Source: Natranaeroarchaeum sp042663585 (GTDB lineage Archaea; Halobacteriota; Halobacteria; Halobacteriales; Natronoarchaeaceae). From it: a stretch of DNA of 64,000 bases. The notes beneath the pieces were generated by a model, which saw nothing but the letters and a program-made list of their open reading frames with translations, ran no database searches and had not been told where the DNA came from. The stretch covers positions 930,001 to 994,000 of the forward strand of contig NZ_JBHTAN010000006.1 of assembly GCF_042663585.1 (NCBI RefSeq), written 5' to 3'. A program made the position numbers and the translations under genes. Of this stretch, positions 34,992-44,021 are shown in pieces. Within the stretch, counting starts at the first letter, position 1. Each line of letters begins with the position of its first letter.

Positions 34992-35690
34992 TCACAGCAT
35001 CTCTCTGAACTCCGAAAGCGGCGGAAAGCGGAACGTCTCCTCGGCATCGGCGTCCCGAACGATCGGTCGAAACCGACCTAGAGCGTCGACGAGTGGCGAC
35101 TCCAGGCTCCGCGTGCGATTGAGCAGGACGCCCGGTGCGAGCCTGTTGAACGCCGGCAGGACGAACACGTCGCTCCCCCGGTAGACGGCTTCACCGTAGA
35201 GATGGCAGGGGCGGCGTTGTCCCTCGATCTCGATAGATGGGTGATCGTGGCCGATCACGTAGCGCTCGGCGTCGGCGCTCGGTGTCTCGTGGCCGTGCAG
35301 GACGACGGTTCGGTCGTCGGCGAGGCGGTGTTCGTCGACCACGTCGCCCTCCCACATCGCGTCGAGCATCCCATCGTGGTTTCCGGCGACGAGAATCGGC
35401 GTCGCGCCGGCGTCCCTGACGGTTTCGACGAGCGCTGCGAGCGTCTCGTCCGCTCCTTCCGGAACGCTGTCGAACGCGTGCAGGATATCGCCGCCGAACA
35501 CGACGGTCCCGGGGGCGAACCGGTCGAGAAGGGAGGACAGACGCTCGGTCAGATCCTGGCGTTCGCCAAGCGGCAGTTCGACGTTCGAGGCGGCGTCGCG
35601 ACCGATGTGGACGTCGGCGAGAACCAGCGCGTCAGCGTCGGGCAGGTACACCGAACGGCGACCGATCCGTAGCTCACTCGTCGCCGCCAT
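34992..35690 (-). CDS. archaeal metallophosphoesterase
   Basis: This calcineurin-like phosphoesterase of 232 residues contains the full metal-binding set in order: LADVHIG, GGDILH, AGNHDG, LHGHE and IGHDHP. This archaeal group is small and stand-alone, without a membrane segment. The gene starts 17 bases inside the 3' end of artA, on the same strand, so it is likely translated together with the archaeosortase. The substrate is unknown. Confidence 0.85.
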   Translation of the reverse strand: MAATSELRIGRRSVYLPDADALVLADVHIGRDAASNVELPLGERQDLTERLSSLLDRFAPGTVVFGGDILHAFDSVPEGADETLAALVETVRDAGATPILVAGNHDGMLDAMWEGDVVDEHRLADDRTVVLHGHETPSADAERYVIGHDHPSIEIEGQRRPCHLYGEAVYRGSDVFVLPAFNRLAPGVLLNRTRSLESPLVDALGRFRPIVRDADAEETFRFPPLSEFREML

Positions 35691-36597
35691 CGGTACGAAC
35701 CGTGTCTACCCCGAGTTCGGCCCGGAGGTCGTACTCGTCGCCGGTCAGGACGAAGAGCAGTTCGTCGAGCACGTCGAACAGCTCCGGCAGGACGCGCACC
35801 ACGAGCAGCGTGATGCCGACCAGCGCGACGATCGAGAGCGTCTGCGAGATCATGTGGTGGGAGACGAAAAACGAGGTTCGCATGCTTTCGCCGGCGAACA
35901 GTACGGTGATAGATTCGAGGATCGGGTAGTCGAACCAGGCAAGCGGGGAGGCCAGTCCGACGAAGACATTCCGGGCGAGGTTGAGGATCCAGATGACGCC
36001 GACGGCAAGCGCGAACGCCTTGACTTTCCGGGCCAGTGGCGCGCGCACCGAGGCGATCAGGCCGCCGAAGATGGAGATGCTTCCGATCCCGGTACACGCG
36101 AGGACGATGTACGTCGAGTAGCCCTCGAACGCAAAACGGCTCACGAGGCCGTTAGAGCCCTCTTCGAGCCCCGGAGAGTAGCCGAGCAGTTCCATCCCCA
36201 TGTGCGATTGGATCGCGACCGTCTCGATGAGCCAGATCCGGAGCGGGTCGATCGTGGTAAACGGCAGGTAGATCAGACCCATCAGCCCGACGGCCCTGGT
36301 CAGCATCAACAGCGAGTCGCGGCCGCCGTAGAGCAGGTAGCCGGCGTAGACGCTCAGTGGCAGCCCTGCGATACTGAGGATCGTTTCGAGGGGGCTCTGG
36401 GCCTCGTAGTAGAAGTGCGGAACCATCGTGAGCCAGAACACGCCGAACAGTACCCACGCACCGGTACCGACGTACCGGGCCTGCTTCCGGTTCCCAGCCG
36501 CGTCGAGCGCGGCCGTCAGGAGGAAGGCACCGATGGCGACCCAGACGAAGTGGTCCGTCGGATCGAAGGAGACGATCCCATCGACCACGAGCGGCAT
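35674..36597 (-). CDS. artA: archaeosortase A
   Basis: ArtA is the integral membrane transpeptidase that removes the C-terminal PGF-CTERM helix from surface proteins such as the S-layer glycoprotein and attaches a lipid. The 307-residue protein has about eight membrane helices and the exosortase/archaeosortase triad: Cys168 in ACTGIGS, Arg209 in NLARNVF and the His of SHHMIS at about 247. It starts at ATG 36597 (MPLVVDGIVS); the frame upstream to 36684 has no hydrophobic or conserved character. It overlaps the metallophosphoesterase gene by 17 bases and is divergent from the regulator gene. Confidence 0.93.
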   Translation of the reverse strand: MPLVVDGIVSFDPTDHFVWVAIGAFLLTAALDAAGNRKQARYVGTGAWVLFGVFWLTMVPHFYYEAQSPLETILSIAGLPLSVYAGYLLYGGRDSLLMLTRAVGLMGLIYLPFTTIDPLRIWLIETVAIQSHMGMELLGYSPGLEEGSNGLVSRFAFEGYSTYIVLACTGIGSISIFGGLIASVRAPLARKVKAFALAVGVIWILNLARNVFVGLASPLAWFDYPILESITVLFAGESMRTSFFVSHHMISQTLSIVALVGITLLVVRVLPELFDVLDELLFVLTGDEYDLRAELGVDTVRTDGGDE

Positions 36598-36766
36598 ACT
36601 CGAAGCTACAGTCACTGAAGACGGGTAATCCCTGATTAAATATAGGCTTATCGGGATCTGACGGCGCTCGCACATGACCGGCATTGGCCCACACTCACGG
36701 CGAGGACGTGGTACTGCACGGCGACACCGTGGTGTTTTTTTACGGCTGCGCGGCTACTGTGGGGAT

Positions 36767-37546
36767 ATGTCCGACGTTCTCGAGAACAAACGATCTGCGA
36801 CTCGCTTTCGTATCCTCGTCGAAATCGCGGATCGACAACCTGCAGTGAGTCAGGGTGAGATTGCAGATGCCGTCGGCGTCACGAGTCAGGCGGTAAGCGA
36901 GTACATCCGGGAACTGGTCGACGATGGCCTCGTCGAGAAGGAGGGCCGGTCGCGCTATCGGGTCACAAAGGAGGGCGTCGACTGGCTACTCTCTGAAGCG
37001 ACTGACGTCCGCCGGTTCGCCGACCACGTCACCGAGGACATCCTCGGGAGCGTACAGGAAGACGCCGCCATCGCCGCCGATACGATCGAAGAGGGCGAAC
37101 GCGTCACGCTCACCGTCGAGGACGGCCTGTTGCACGCGACTCCCGGCGAGTCGGGACCCGCGACCGGTGTCGCGACGACCGACGCGGAGGGGGGCGAAGA
37201 CGTCGGCGTCACCGGCTTCGAGGGGATCATCGATCTCGACCCCGGCGACGTCACAGTACTCCAGATCCCGCCGGTACGGTCGGGTGGAAGCCGGGCCGTC
37301 GAAAGCGACGCGCTCGAAACACGCTGTAGCGAGGTAGATATCGTCGCGGCCGCGGGTGTCGAGGCCGTCGTTGCCCTACGTTCGGCCGATGTGGACATCG
37401 ATACACAGTTCGCCGCCGGCGAGGTGGCCGTGGATGCGGCGGGCAGGGGGCTAGATGTGCTCGTGGCGTCGACGACCGACAACGTCGGGCGCGTGACCGA
37501 CGCGCTTCGGGACGAAGAGATCGCGTACGAAGTCGCGGATCTCTAG
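36767..37546 (+). CDS. winged-helix transcriptional regulator (MarR/ArsR-type HTH, haloarchaeal)
   Basis: Residues 10-75 are a winged helix (RFRILVEIADRQ ... GEIADAVGVTSQAVSEYIRELVDDGLVEKEGRSRYRVT). The C-terminal 170 residues form a ligand or effector domain seen in haloarchaeal regulators of the DUF7839 type. The start is ATG 36767 (MSDVLENKRS); a T-rich element (TTTTTTTACG) about 28 bp upstream suggests leaderless transcription. It shares a 169-bp divergent promoter region with artA and could regulate it, but that is only positional evidence. Confidence 0.75.
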   Translation: MSDVLENKRSATRFRILVEIADRQPAVSQGEIADAVGVTSQAVSEYIRELVDDGLVEKEGRSRYRVTKEGVDWLLSEATDVRRFADHVTEDILGSVQEDAAIAADTIEEGERVTLTVEDGLLHATPGESGPATGVATTDAEGGEDVGVTGFEGIIDLDPGDVTVLQIPPVRSGGSRAVESDALETRCSEVDIVAAAGVEAVVALRSADVDIDTQFAAGEVAVDAAGRGLDVLVASTTDNVGRVTDALRDEEIAYEVADL

Positions 37547-37558
37547 CCCGTCGCGCGC

Positions 37559-38161
37559 TCAACTCGCGTGTTCTTTTGCGGCGTCGTAGGCGTCCTGGAC
37601 CTGTTTGAACTCCGCGTGGTCCCCGCCGTGATCGGGGTGGACGTCGATGACTCGATCCCGGTAGGCGTGTTCGACCTCGGCGAGGTCGGCGTCGGTCGAG
37701 AGGCCGAGTTCGGCGTACGCGCTCGTCGGCACACCCTCGGAGCGATCGATGGTCACAGTCGGCGTCTCGAACGGGAGGCGGCCGCCGAGCGCGATGCCGG
37801 GGAGTTCGTGTTCGACCAGTACGGGTTCGCTATCGCTCGATCGTAGCGTGAAGTAGACGCGGGGATCGAACGTCACCGCGACGTCGCGTTGTGGAAGATA
37901 GAACTCGGTCGTCTGGCCTTCGATGGTACGTCCTTCCTCGTATCGTTCGCCGATGGCTTCGAAATAATGTCTGATCTCGGCGCGCCGTCGTGCCATCCCG
38001 TCGCCCGCTCCGTCCGCTCTCCGCTCGCGCTGGCTGCTCGATTGCGGAGCGAACCGGTGGCCGATAAAGAAGATTCCAGCGACGATAGCCGAGAATACAC
38101 CGGCCAGGGTGATACCGCCGATGAGCCAGTCGGGGAGCACAGCGAGTGTTTGCCAGACCAC
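37559..38161 (-). CDS. membrane-anchored protein with C-terminal J domain
   Basis: This 200-residue protein has an N-terminal membrane helix (LIGGITLAGVFSAIVAGIFFIG), a 90-residue middle domain with beta-strand character and a C-terminal J domain including HPD (DRVIDVHPDHGGDHAEFKQVQDAYDAA). It would place an Hsp70-recruiting J domain on the cytoplasmic face of the membrane. The reverse domain order compared with the other J protein in the window makes them distinct. It is convergent with the regulator. Confidence 0.78.
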   Translation of the reverse strand: MVWQTLAVLPDWLIGGITLAGVFSAIVAGIFFIGHRFAPQSSSQRERRADGAGDGMARRRAEIRHYFEAIGERYEEGRTIEGQTTEFYLPQRDVAVTFDPRVYFTLRSSDSEPVLVEHELPGIALGGRLPFETPTVTIDRSEGVPTSAYAELGLSTDADLAEVEHAYRDRVIDVHPDHGGDHAEFKQVQDAYDAAKEHAS

Positions 38162-38366
38162 ACGCGTGATTACTGCTGGATGCTAATGAAGGTCTCGGGG
38201 ACGGATCGAGTCACAGATCTGAGATGGCAGGGCGGAGCGCGGTATCTCCCAACCGATCTCGGTTCGGGTAGCTACGTCAGTAGCTTCGTCGTCTGTATTA
38301 CAAAAAGGGCGCTGATCTGAAGGCCGCAACACTCAATTAGCTTCCAACGAAGACACAGTAGCGACT

Positions 38367-39338
38367 GTGAACCGTCGAACACTACTTGTCTCCGTCGGAG
38401 CAGTCCTTGCCGGTACGGCTGGCTGTACCGATCTGGAGTCCTCGCTCGACGAAGCGGGGGATCGGTTAGGCGGAGACTCCGGCCCGGACCGCCCCTGGGG
38501 GGAGCTACCGGTCACCGTCTCTCTCGACGACCGGACCGATGGCGGTCGGCAGGGGTTCGAGGCACTCCTCGTCGAGGGGATGGAGTACTGGGAGGCACGG
38601 AGCGAGGAGTTCGCCGGCTACGGGATCGAGTACGCTTTCGACCCCGACCGGGACGACACGGACGTTATCGTCGAGTTAGTCGAGAACGTCCAGACCTGCT
38701 CGGTCGATGGCCACAACCGTGAAGCGGTCGGCTGTGCCCCGGTAATCGTCGGCGACGCGCCCGACACTGCGACGATCGAGATCAAGGACGGCTTTTCGGA
38801 CGAACTAACCCTCACCACGATCAAACACGAGTTCGGCCATACGCTCGGCCTCGGCCACGACGACGATCCGGTCGAGATCATGTCCGACGACCCCGGCGAC
38901 CGGATCCCCGACTACGACCTCCGTGTCGAGATCCACGAGCGCTATCGCGAGACAGTCGAGCAGATCAACGAGGGGACGGATCGGTACCAACGGGGAACCG
39001 AACTGCTCGGCGACCTGGAGTGGGCCGAAGCCGTTGAGCCGTTCGAGGAGGCCAGCGAACACTACAACACCGCCCGCGACGCGCTAACCGAGATGCGAGA
39101 GGATGCCGAATCTATCGACGCCCACCGGGCCGTAGCGCTACTCGGCGAAACGGAGAGCTTCGCCAACCTGTACGGCGACGCCGCCGAATCATACGCGCTG
39201 ATGGCGGCGGCCCGGGCCGACGAGAACTTCGCCGAGGCGCGCGGACACCGTGAGGACGCAAACGAGGCTGTCGGAGCGGCACTTGAGTACGACGTCGAGG
39301 TCGGGTATTCGCTCGCCGAAGCACTCGGCCTGCAGTAG
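38367..39338 (+). CDS. secreted zinc metalloprotease lipoprotein (matrixin-like) with helical C-terminus
   Basis: This 323-residue protein begins at GTG 38367 with a lipoprotein signal (NRRTLLVSVGAVLAGTAGC). The zinc-binding metzincin motif HEFGHTLGLGHDDD is at about residues 153-166, followed by a possible Met turn (VEIMSDD). The C-terminal 130 residues are predicted all-helical, in TPR-like pairs (GDLEWAEAVEPFEEASEHYN). It is thus probably an extracytoplasmic protease anchored to the membrane. No obvious partner is beside it; mvk follows 54 bp later. Confidence 0.8.
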   Translation: MNRRTLLVSVGAVLAGTAGCTDLESSLDEAGDRLGGDSGPDRPWGELPVTVSLDDRTDGGRQGFEALLVEGMEYWEARSEEFAGYGIEYAFDPDRDDTDVIVELVENVQTCSVDGHNREAVGCAPVIVGDAPDTATIEIKDGFSDELTLTTIKHEFGHTLGLGHDDDPVEIMSDDPGDRIPDYDLRVEIHERYRETVEQINEGTDRYQRGTELLGDLEWAEAVEPFEEASEHYNTARDALTEMREDAESIDAHRAVALLGETESFANLYGDAAESYALMAAARADENFAEARGHREDANEAVGAALEYDVEVGYSLAEALGLQ

Positions 39339-39392
39339 CGTCGGTCGCGACGTTCCGCAACCATTGTAACTCAGGCACCCAGAGACAGTGCC

Positions 39393-40382
39393 ATGACCAC
39401 TTCGAGCGCCCCCGGCAAGGTCTACCTGTTCGGGGAACACGCCGTGGTGTACGGCGAACCCGCGGTGCCGTGCGCTATCGAGCGCCGTGCGCGGGTGACG
39501 GTCGAACAACGCGAGGACAGTCGCCTCCGCGTCCATGCCGACGATCTGAGCCTGAACGGCTTCACCGTCGAGTACAGCGGTGCGACGGACGAGACGCCCG
39601 ACGTTGACGTCGCCGAGCCGCTGATCCGGGCCGCGATGGGCTACGTCGACGCCGCTGTCAGGCAGGCGAGAGACGCCGCGGACGCACCCGAAGCCGGCTT
39701 CGACATCACCATCGAGAGCGACATCCCGCTCGGGGCGGGTCTCGGTTCCTCGGCCGCTGTGACCGTCGCCGGCATCGACGCGGCGACGCGCGAACTCGGC
39801 GTCACCCTCGATCCCGAGGAGATCGCCGACCGCGCGTTCCAGGCCGAGTACGAAGTGCAGGACGGACAGGCCTCCCGCGCCGACACCTTCTGCTCGGCGA
39901 TGGGCGGCGCAGTCCGGGTTGAGGGCGACGACTGTCGGGCCGTCGACGCGCCCGAACTCCCCATCGTGGTCGGCTTCGACGGCGGTGCGGGCGACACCGG
40001 CGAACTCGTTGCCGGTGTCAGGGAACTCCGAGACGCGTACGGCTTTGCCGCCGATACGGTCGAGGCCATCGGCGACATTGTTCGCGAGGGCGAGCGCGCA
40101 CTCGCAGATGGCGACGTCGAACGCCTCGGCGAACTGATGGACTTCAATCACGGACTGCTCGAAGCGCTGGGCGTCTCCTCCAGATCACTCGACAACATGG
40201 TGTGGGCGGCCCGCGACGCCGGCGCGTACGGCGCAAAGCTCACCGGTGCGGGCGGCGGCGGCTGTATCGTCGCGCTCGACGACAGCGAGGAGACCGAGAC
40301 GGCACTCCGGTTCACCCCTGGCTGTGAGGAGACGTTCCGGGCCGGACTGGACCGCAAAGGCGTCCGCGTGGAGAACCAATGA
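39393..40382 (+). CDS. mvk: mevalonate kinase
   Basis: This GHMP-family kinase of 329 residues phosphorylates mevalonate in isoprenoid synthesis, which supplies archaeal membrane lipids. It has the family start APGKVYLFGEHAVVYGEPAV, the ATP loop PLGAGLGSSAAVTVA and the third motif KLTGAGGGGCIVAL. Its stop overlaps the ipk gene by four bases (ATGA), consistent with a mvk-ipk operon. Confidence 0.95.
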   Translation: MTTSSAPGKVYLFGEHAVVYGEPAVPCAIERRARVTVEQREDSRLRVHADDLSLNGFTVEYSGATDETPDVDVAEPLIRAAMGYVDAAVRQARDAADAPEAGFDITIESDIPLGAGLGSSAAVTVAGIDAATRELGVTLDPEEIADRAFQAEYEVQDGQASRADTFCSAMGGAVRVEGDDCRAVDAPELPIVVGFDGGAGDTGELVAGVRELRDAYGFAADTVEAIGDIVREGERALADGDVERLGELMDFNHGLLEALGVSSRSLDNMVWAARDAGAYGAKLTGAGGGGCIVALDDSEETETALRFTPGCEETFRAGLDRKGVRVENQ

Positions 40383-41119
40383 CCGTCGTCCTGAAACTCG
40401 GCGGGAGCGTCGTCACCGAGAAAGACCGCGAGGAGACGCTCGACGGCGAGTCGCTCGACGCCGCGGCGACCGCGGTGGGCAACGCGCTGGATGGGCTGGA
40501 CGGCCTGATCGTCGTCCATGGGGGCGGAAGCTTCGGCCATCCCAACGCCGCGGCCTACGACGTCTCGACGACGCAGGGCACGCACGACTCCAACGGTGTG
40601 CTGGCGATCCACGGCGCGATGAAGACGCTCAACACGTTCGTCCTTCGACGGCTTCGCGAGCACGACGTGCCCGCCGTCCCCGTCCATCCGCTCTCGGCGG
40701 CGAGCAGGGATGGTGATGGGGAACTGACCCTGCCCACGGAGCAGGTACGGACCCTGCTCGACGAGGGGTTCGTCCCCGTGCTTCACGGCGATGTCATCGC
40801 TCACGCGGGCGAGGGCGTCACCGTCGTCAGCGGCGACGAACTGATCGTGGAACTGGCACAGGGCGTCGACGCCGACCGGGTCGGCCTCTGTTCTGCCGTG
40901 CCGGGCGTTCTCGACGCTGAAGACGAGGTCATCCCGCTGGTCGACGAGTACGACGACGTCGCAGACGTACTCGGCGCAAGCGACGCAACGGATGTGACCG
41001 GGGGGATGGCCGGGAAAGTGCGGGCGCTACTCGAACTGGACGTCGAGGCGTCTATCTTCGACCTCGACGCCGTCGGGCCGTTCCTCGCAGGCGAGCGCGT
41101 CGGGACGACTATCCAGTAG
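40379..41119 (+). CDS. isopentenyl phosphate kinase
   Basis: This amino-acid-kinase-fold enzyme of 246 residues makes isopentenyl diphosphate from isopentenyl phosphate, the archaeal version of the mevalonate route. It has VLKLGGSVVTEKD at the N-terminus, the substrate loop VVHGGGSFGHPNA with the catalytic His, VLHGDVI and SGDELI. It is translationally coupled to mvk. Confidence 0.95.
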   Translation: MTVVLKLGGSVVTEKDREETLDGESLDAAATAVGNALDGLDGLIVVHGGGSFGHPNAAAYDVSTTQGTHDSNGVLAIHGAMKTLNTFVLRRLREHDVPAVPVHPLSAASRDGDGELTLPTEQVRTLLDEGFVPVLHGDVIAHAGEGVTVVSGDELIVELAQGVDADRVGLCSAVPGVLDAEDEVIPLVDEYDDVADVLGASDATDVTGGMAGKVRALLELDVEASIFDLDAVGPFLAGERVGTTIQ

Positions 41120-41147
41120 TCCGTTTGTAGCGTCTTTCGCTATCTGC

Positions 41148-41711
41148 TCAGTCGTTGTCGAGTTCCTTTATAACAGTCGCAGGGTTCCCCTGCACGACGA
41201 CATCGTCAGGGACGTCCTCGGTAACCACCGCACCCGATCCGATCACGACCCCGTCGCCGACCGTCACACCGGGGTTGATTACCGCCTGCCCGCCGATCCA
41301 GACGTCGTCGCCGATTGTCACCGGTTTGCCGTACTCCAGCCCCTGCGATCGTTCGTGGGCGTCGATCGGATGGGTCGCAGTGTAGATGTGAACGCTCGGT
41401 CCGAGCATGCAGTCGTCGCCGATCTCCACGGGGCAGACGTCCAGGATGATACAGTTGACGTTCGCGAAGAAGTCGTCGCCAACGGTGATATTGAAGCCGT
41501 AGTCACATCGGAAGTCGGGTTCGACGTACGGGTTCTCTCCGACCGATCCGAACAGTTCGGCCAGCAGTTCCTGTCGTTGCTCCTCGTCGTCTATCGGGGC
41601 ATCGTTGTACTGCCGGGTGAGTCGACGGGCACGGTCGTGTGCGGCGTCGAGTTCGGGATCCTCCGGATCGTATAGCTCTCCAATAACCATCTTCTCCTTC
41701 TCGCTGGTCAT
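41148..41711 (-). CDS. maltose/galactoside O-acetyltransferase family (Maa/LacA-like)
   Basis: This left-handed beta-helix acetyltransferase of 187 residues starts at ATG 41711 (MTSEKEKMVIGELYDPEDPEL). The N-terminal maltose-acetyltransferase helix motif, the hexapeptide repeats (IGDDVWIGGQAVINPGVTVG) and the catalytic His of TATHPID are in place. Substrates in this family are sugars. It sits on the opposite strand inside the isoprenoid gene cluster, together with the next gene. Confidence 0.88.
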   Translation of the reverse strand: MTSEKEKMVIGELYDPEDPELDAAHDRARRLTRQYNDAPIDDEEQRQELLAELFGSVGENPYVEPDFRCDYGFNITVGDDFFANVNCIILDVCPVEIGDDCMLGPSVHIYTATHPIDAHERSQGLEYGKPVTIGDDVWIGGQAVINPGVTVGDGVVIGSGAVVTEDVPDDVVVQGNPATVIKELDND

Positions 41712-41760
41712 GGCTGGGGTTCGCTGGGCCAGCGAGAAAACCGTTCCCGTCTCGCCCCGA

Positions 41761-42363
41761 CTACTGCAGATACCGCTCGGGGACGTACTCCTCGACCGGT
41801 CCGGGGACCTTCGAGAAGACCGTCGGTGCAAGGTCTGCCAACCACTTCCGCAAGAGCACGTAGACGAGCGAGATGGAGAGCAGGGCGGCAACGAGGGTGA
41901 TCGCTGGACCGTCCAGCCACACGATTGCTGGTACGGCGAACCCACTCGCGAGCACCAGATCCTCGGGGGCGCCGTCGTAGCGGATCAGCCGACGTGGCGC
42001 GACCCAGCGGCCGTTGTAGTGGTCGTAGACCGCTCTAGTGGAACTCCCTTCCCACGGCCGGAGTTCGAGACCCCCACCGAAGACGTCCATCAGACAGTGG
42101 GCGGCAGCAGCGGCGACGCCGACCGCCAGCGCGACCGTCAGGGCGGTCGGGACGAGGAGAGCGACTGCTGCGGCGGGAACAGCCAGTATCGAGTAGTACA
42201 CCGGGAAGTGCAGCGTCTGACGATGGCCTGCGTACATGTCGAGGTCCGGAACGGCCCCGCCGAGCGCCCCGGCGACGAGGGCCGCCGGTGCGAGTTCGGG
42301 AGCCACGGCCACGACTGGTAGCGCGAGTGCAAGCCCTGCCAGCACGTGGGTGGAGAGCATCAT
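41761..42363 (-). CDS. membrane-bound metal-dependent hydrolase (YdjM/DUF457-like)
   Basis: This 200-residue integral membrane protein has about five helices and the family's polar residues: His in STHVLAGLALA, DLDMYAGHRQTLHFPVYY in the second segment and HCLMDVFGGG in the fourth. These correspond to the metal-site His/Asp of the YdjM/DUF457 group. The start is one of two adjacent ATGs (42363 or 42360). It is co-oriented with the acetyltransferase, 49 bp upstream. Confidence 0.75.
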   Translation of the reverse strand: MMLSTHVLAGLALALPVVAVAPELAPAALVAGALGGAVPDLDMYAGHRQTLHFPVYYSILAVPAAAVALLVPTALTVALAVGVAAAAAHCLMDVFGGGLELRPWEGSSTRAVYDHYNGRWVAPRRLIRYDGAPEDLVLASGFAVPAIVWLDGPAITLVAALLSISLVYVLLRKWLADLAPTVFSKVPGPVEEYVPERYLQ

Positions 42364-42667
42364 CGTGTATCACCGAACGTCTCTCAGAAATATATGCTTG
42401 CTGTGGGTGAGTCTGTCAGCCGGAGTAGTCTCAAATCCGCTGTACGCCCCCCCATTTCAGTCACGGCCAAGCCGCGCCTTTTTAGTACAGGGACTCGTAG
42501 GCAGGAGTATCACGACCCGCGGGTAGTAGTGTCCGTCGCCGGGACCGGCACTGCGGGCGGGTGCGAGGCCGACGTGCTGTAAGACGCCGGGGTCACGTTC
42601 CCGTTGCTCGCGGGCGTTTCAGTGAGCGGACGCGCCACGCTTGTGGCTTTGAATGCTCGGACCAACT
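42364..42667. other. intergenic region upstream of rnj
   Basis: These 304 bp separate the divergent hydrolase and rnj genes. A T-rich element (CTTTTTAGTAC, about 42477-42487) lies 190 bp before the rnj start, so either the rnj message has a long leader or a small transcript starts there. I find no convincing small protein or known RNA in it. Confidence 0.4.
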
Positions 42668-44020
42668 ATGGAAATCGAAATTGCAACAATCGGCGGCTAC
42701 GAAGCGGTCGGACGGCAGATGACTGCCGTCCGCGCAGGCGATGACGTGGTAATCTTCGACATGGGACTGAACCTGTCCCAGGTGCTGATCCACGACAACG
42801 TCGAAACCGAACGGATGCACAGTCTCGACCTGATCGACATGGGAGCGATCCCGGACGATCGGGTCATGAGCGAACTCGAAGGCGACGTCAAGGCCATCGT
42901 TCCGACCCACGGTCACCTCGACCACATCGGTGCGATCAGCAAACTCGCACATCGATACGACGCACCGGTCGTCGCGAGCCCCTACACGATCGAACTGACG
43001 AAACAGCAGATCGAGAGCGAACAGAAGTTCGGCGTCGAGAACGATCTGGTGAAAATGAACGCTGGCGAGACGATGAGCATCGGCGACTCCGGTAACGTCG
43101 AACTCGAGTTCGTCAACGTCACACACTCGATCATCGACGCGATCAACCCGGTCCTTCACACGCCCGAAGGCTCGGTCGTCTACGGCCTCGACAAGCGGAT
43201 GGACCACGATCCGGTCATCGGCGACCCGATCGACATGAAGCGGTTCCGTGAGATCGGCCGCGAGGGAGAGGGTGTCCTCTGTTATATCGAGGATTGTACG
43301 AACGCAAACAAGCAGGGCCGCACGCCCAGCGAGTCAGTCGCTCGGAACCACCTGAAAGACACGCTCTACAGCATGGAGGACTACGACGGTGGAATCGTCG
43401 CGACGACGTTCTCCAGTCACATCTCGCGGGTCTCCAGCCTCGTCGAGTTCGCCAAGGATATCGGCCGACAGCCAGTGCTGCTCGGTCGCTCGATGGAGAA
43501 GTACTCGGGCACGGCAGAACGCCTTGACTTCGTCGACTTCCCGGACGACCTGGGGATGTTCGGCCACCGAAAGAGCGTCGACCGGACGTTCAAGCGGATC
43601 ATGAACGAGGGCAAGGAGGACTTCCTGCCCATCGTCACCGGCCACCAGGGCGAGCCACGTGCGATGCTCACCCGCATGGCCCGCGGCGAGACGCCGTACG
43701 ACCTGCACGACGGCGACAAGGTCGTCTTCTCGGCCCGCGTCATTCCGGAGCCGACCAACGAGGGACAGCGCTATCAGGCGGAGAAGCTCCTCGGCATGCA
43801 GGGCGCACGGATCTATAGCGACATCCACGTCTCCGGACACCTCCGTCAGGAGGGCCACTACAAGATGCTCGACGCGCTGCAGCCCCAGCACGTCATCCCG
43901 GCCCACCAGGATATGAAAGGATACTCGGGCTACGTCGACCTCGCATCGAGCCAGGGCTACAAACTTGGCCGCGACCTGCACGTAACCCGCAACGGCAACC
44001 GCATCCAGCTCGTCGACTGA
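42668..44020 (+). CDS. rnj: ribonuclease J (beta-CASP 5'-exonuclease/endonuclease)
   Basis: This RNA-processing enzyme of 450 residues has the metallo-beta-lactamase zinc site THGHLDHIGA and the beta-CASP motifs further on, including HVSGHLRQEGHY and the C-terminal HVIPAHQDM. It starts at ATG 42668 (MEIEIATIGG). In archaea RNase J degrades RNA 5' to 3'. One base separates it from idsA, so they are an operon. Confidence 0.93.
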   Translation: MEIEIATIGGYEAVGRQMTAVRAGDDVVIFDMGLNLSQVLIHDNVETERMHSLDLIDMGAIPDDRVMSELEGDVKAIVPTHGHLDHIGAISKLAHRYDAPVVASPYTIELTKQQIESEQKFGVENDLVKMNAGETMSIGDSGNVELEFVNVTHSIIDAINPVLHTPEGSVVYGLDKRMDHDPVIGDPIDMKRFREIGREGEGVLCYIEDCTNANKQGRTPSESVARNHLKDTLYSMEDYDGGIVATTFSSHISRVSSLVEFAKDIGRQPVLLGRSMEKYSGTAERLDFVDFPDDLGMFGHRKSVDRTFKRIMNEGKEDFLPIVTGHQGEPRAMLTRMARGETPYDLHDGDKVVFSARVIPEPTNEGQRYQAEKLLGMQGARIYSDIHVSGHLRQEGHYKMLDALQPQHVIPAHQDMKGYSGYVDLASSQGYKLGRDLHVTRNGNRIQLVD

Positions 44021-44021
44021 T

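Larger units (their letters stand above)
34620..34992. mobile_element. miniature two-hairpin element (PATE-like, IS200/IS605-derived)
   Basis: Two near-identical palindromes bound about 370 bp of non-coding DNA between the flavoprotein stop and the metallophosphoesterase stop. The left is CCACGGGT-CACCGC-ACCCGTGG (34627-34648) and the right is CCACGGGC-CACCGT-GCCCGTGG (34966-34987): 8-bp stems, 6-nt loops CACCGY. Subterminal palindromes in the same orientation are the hallmark of IS200/IS605 ends and of haloarchaeal palindrome-associated elements derived from them. No transposase or TnpB is present; a forward frame at 34732-34956 is not recognisable. The outer ends are approximate. Confidence 0.6.
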
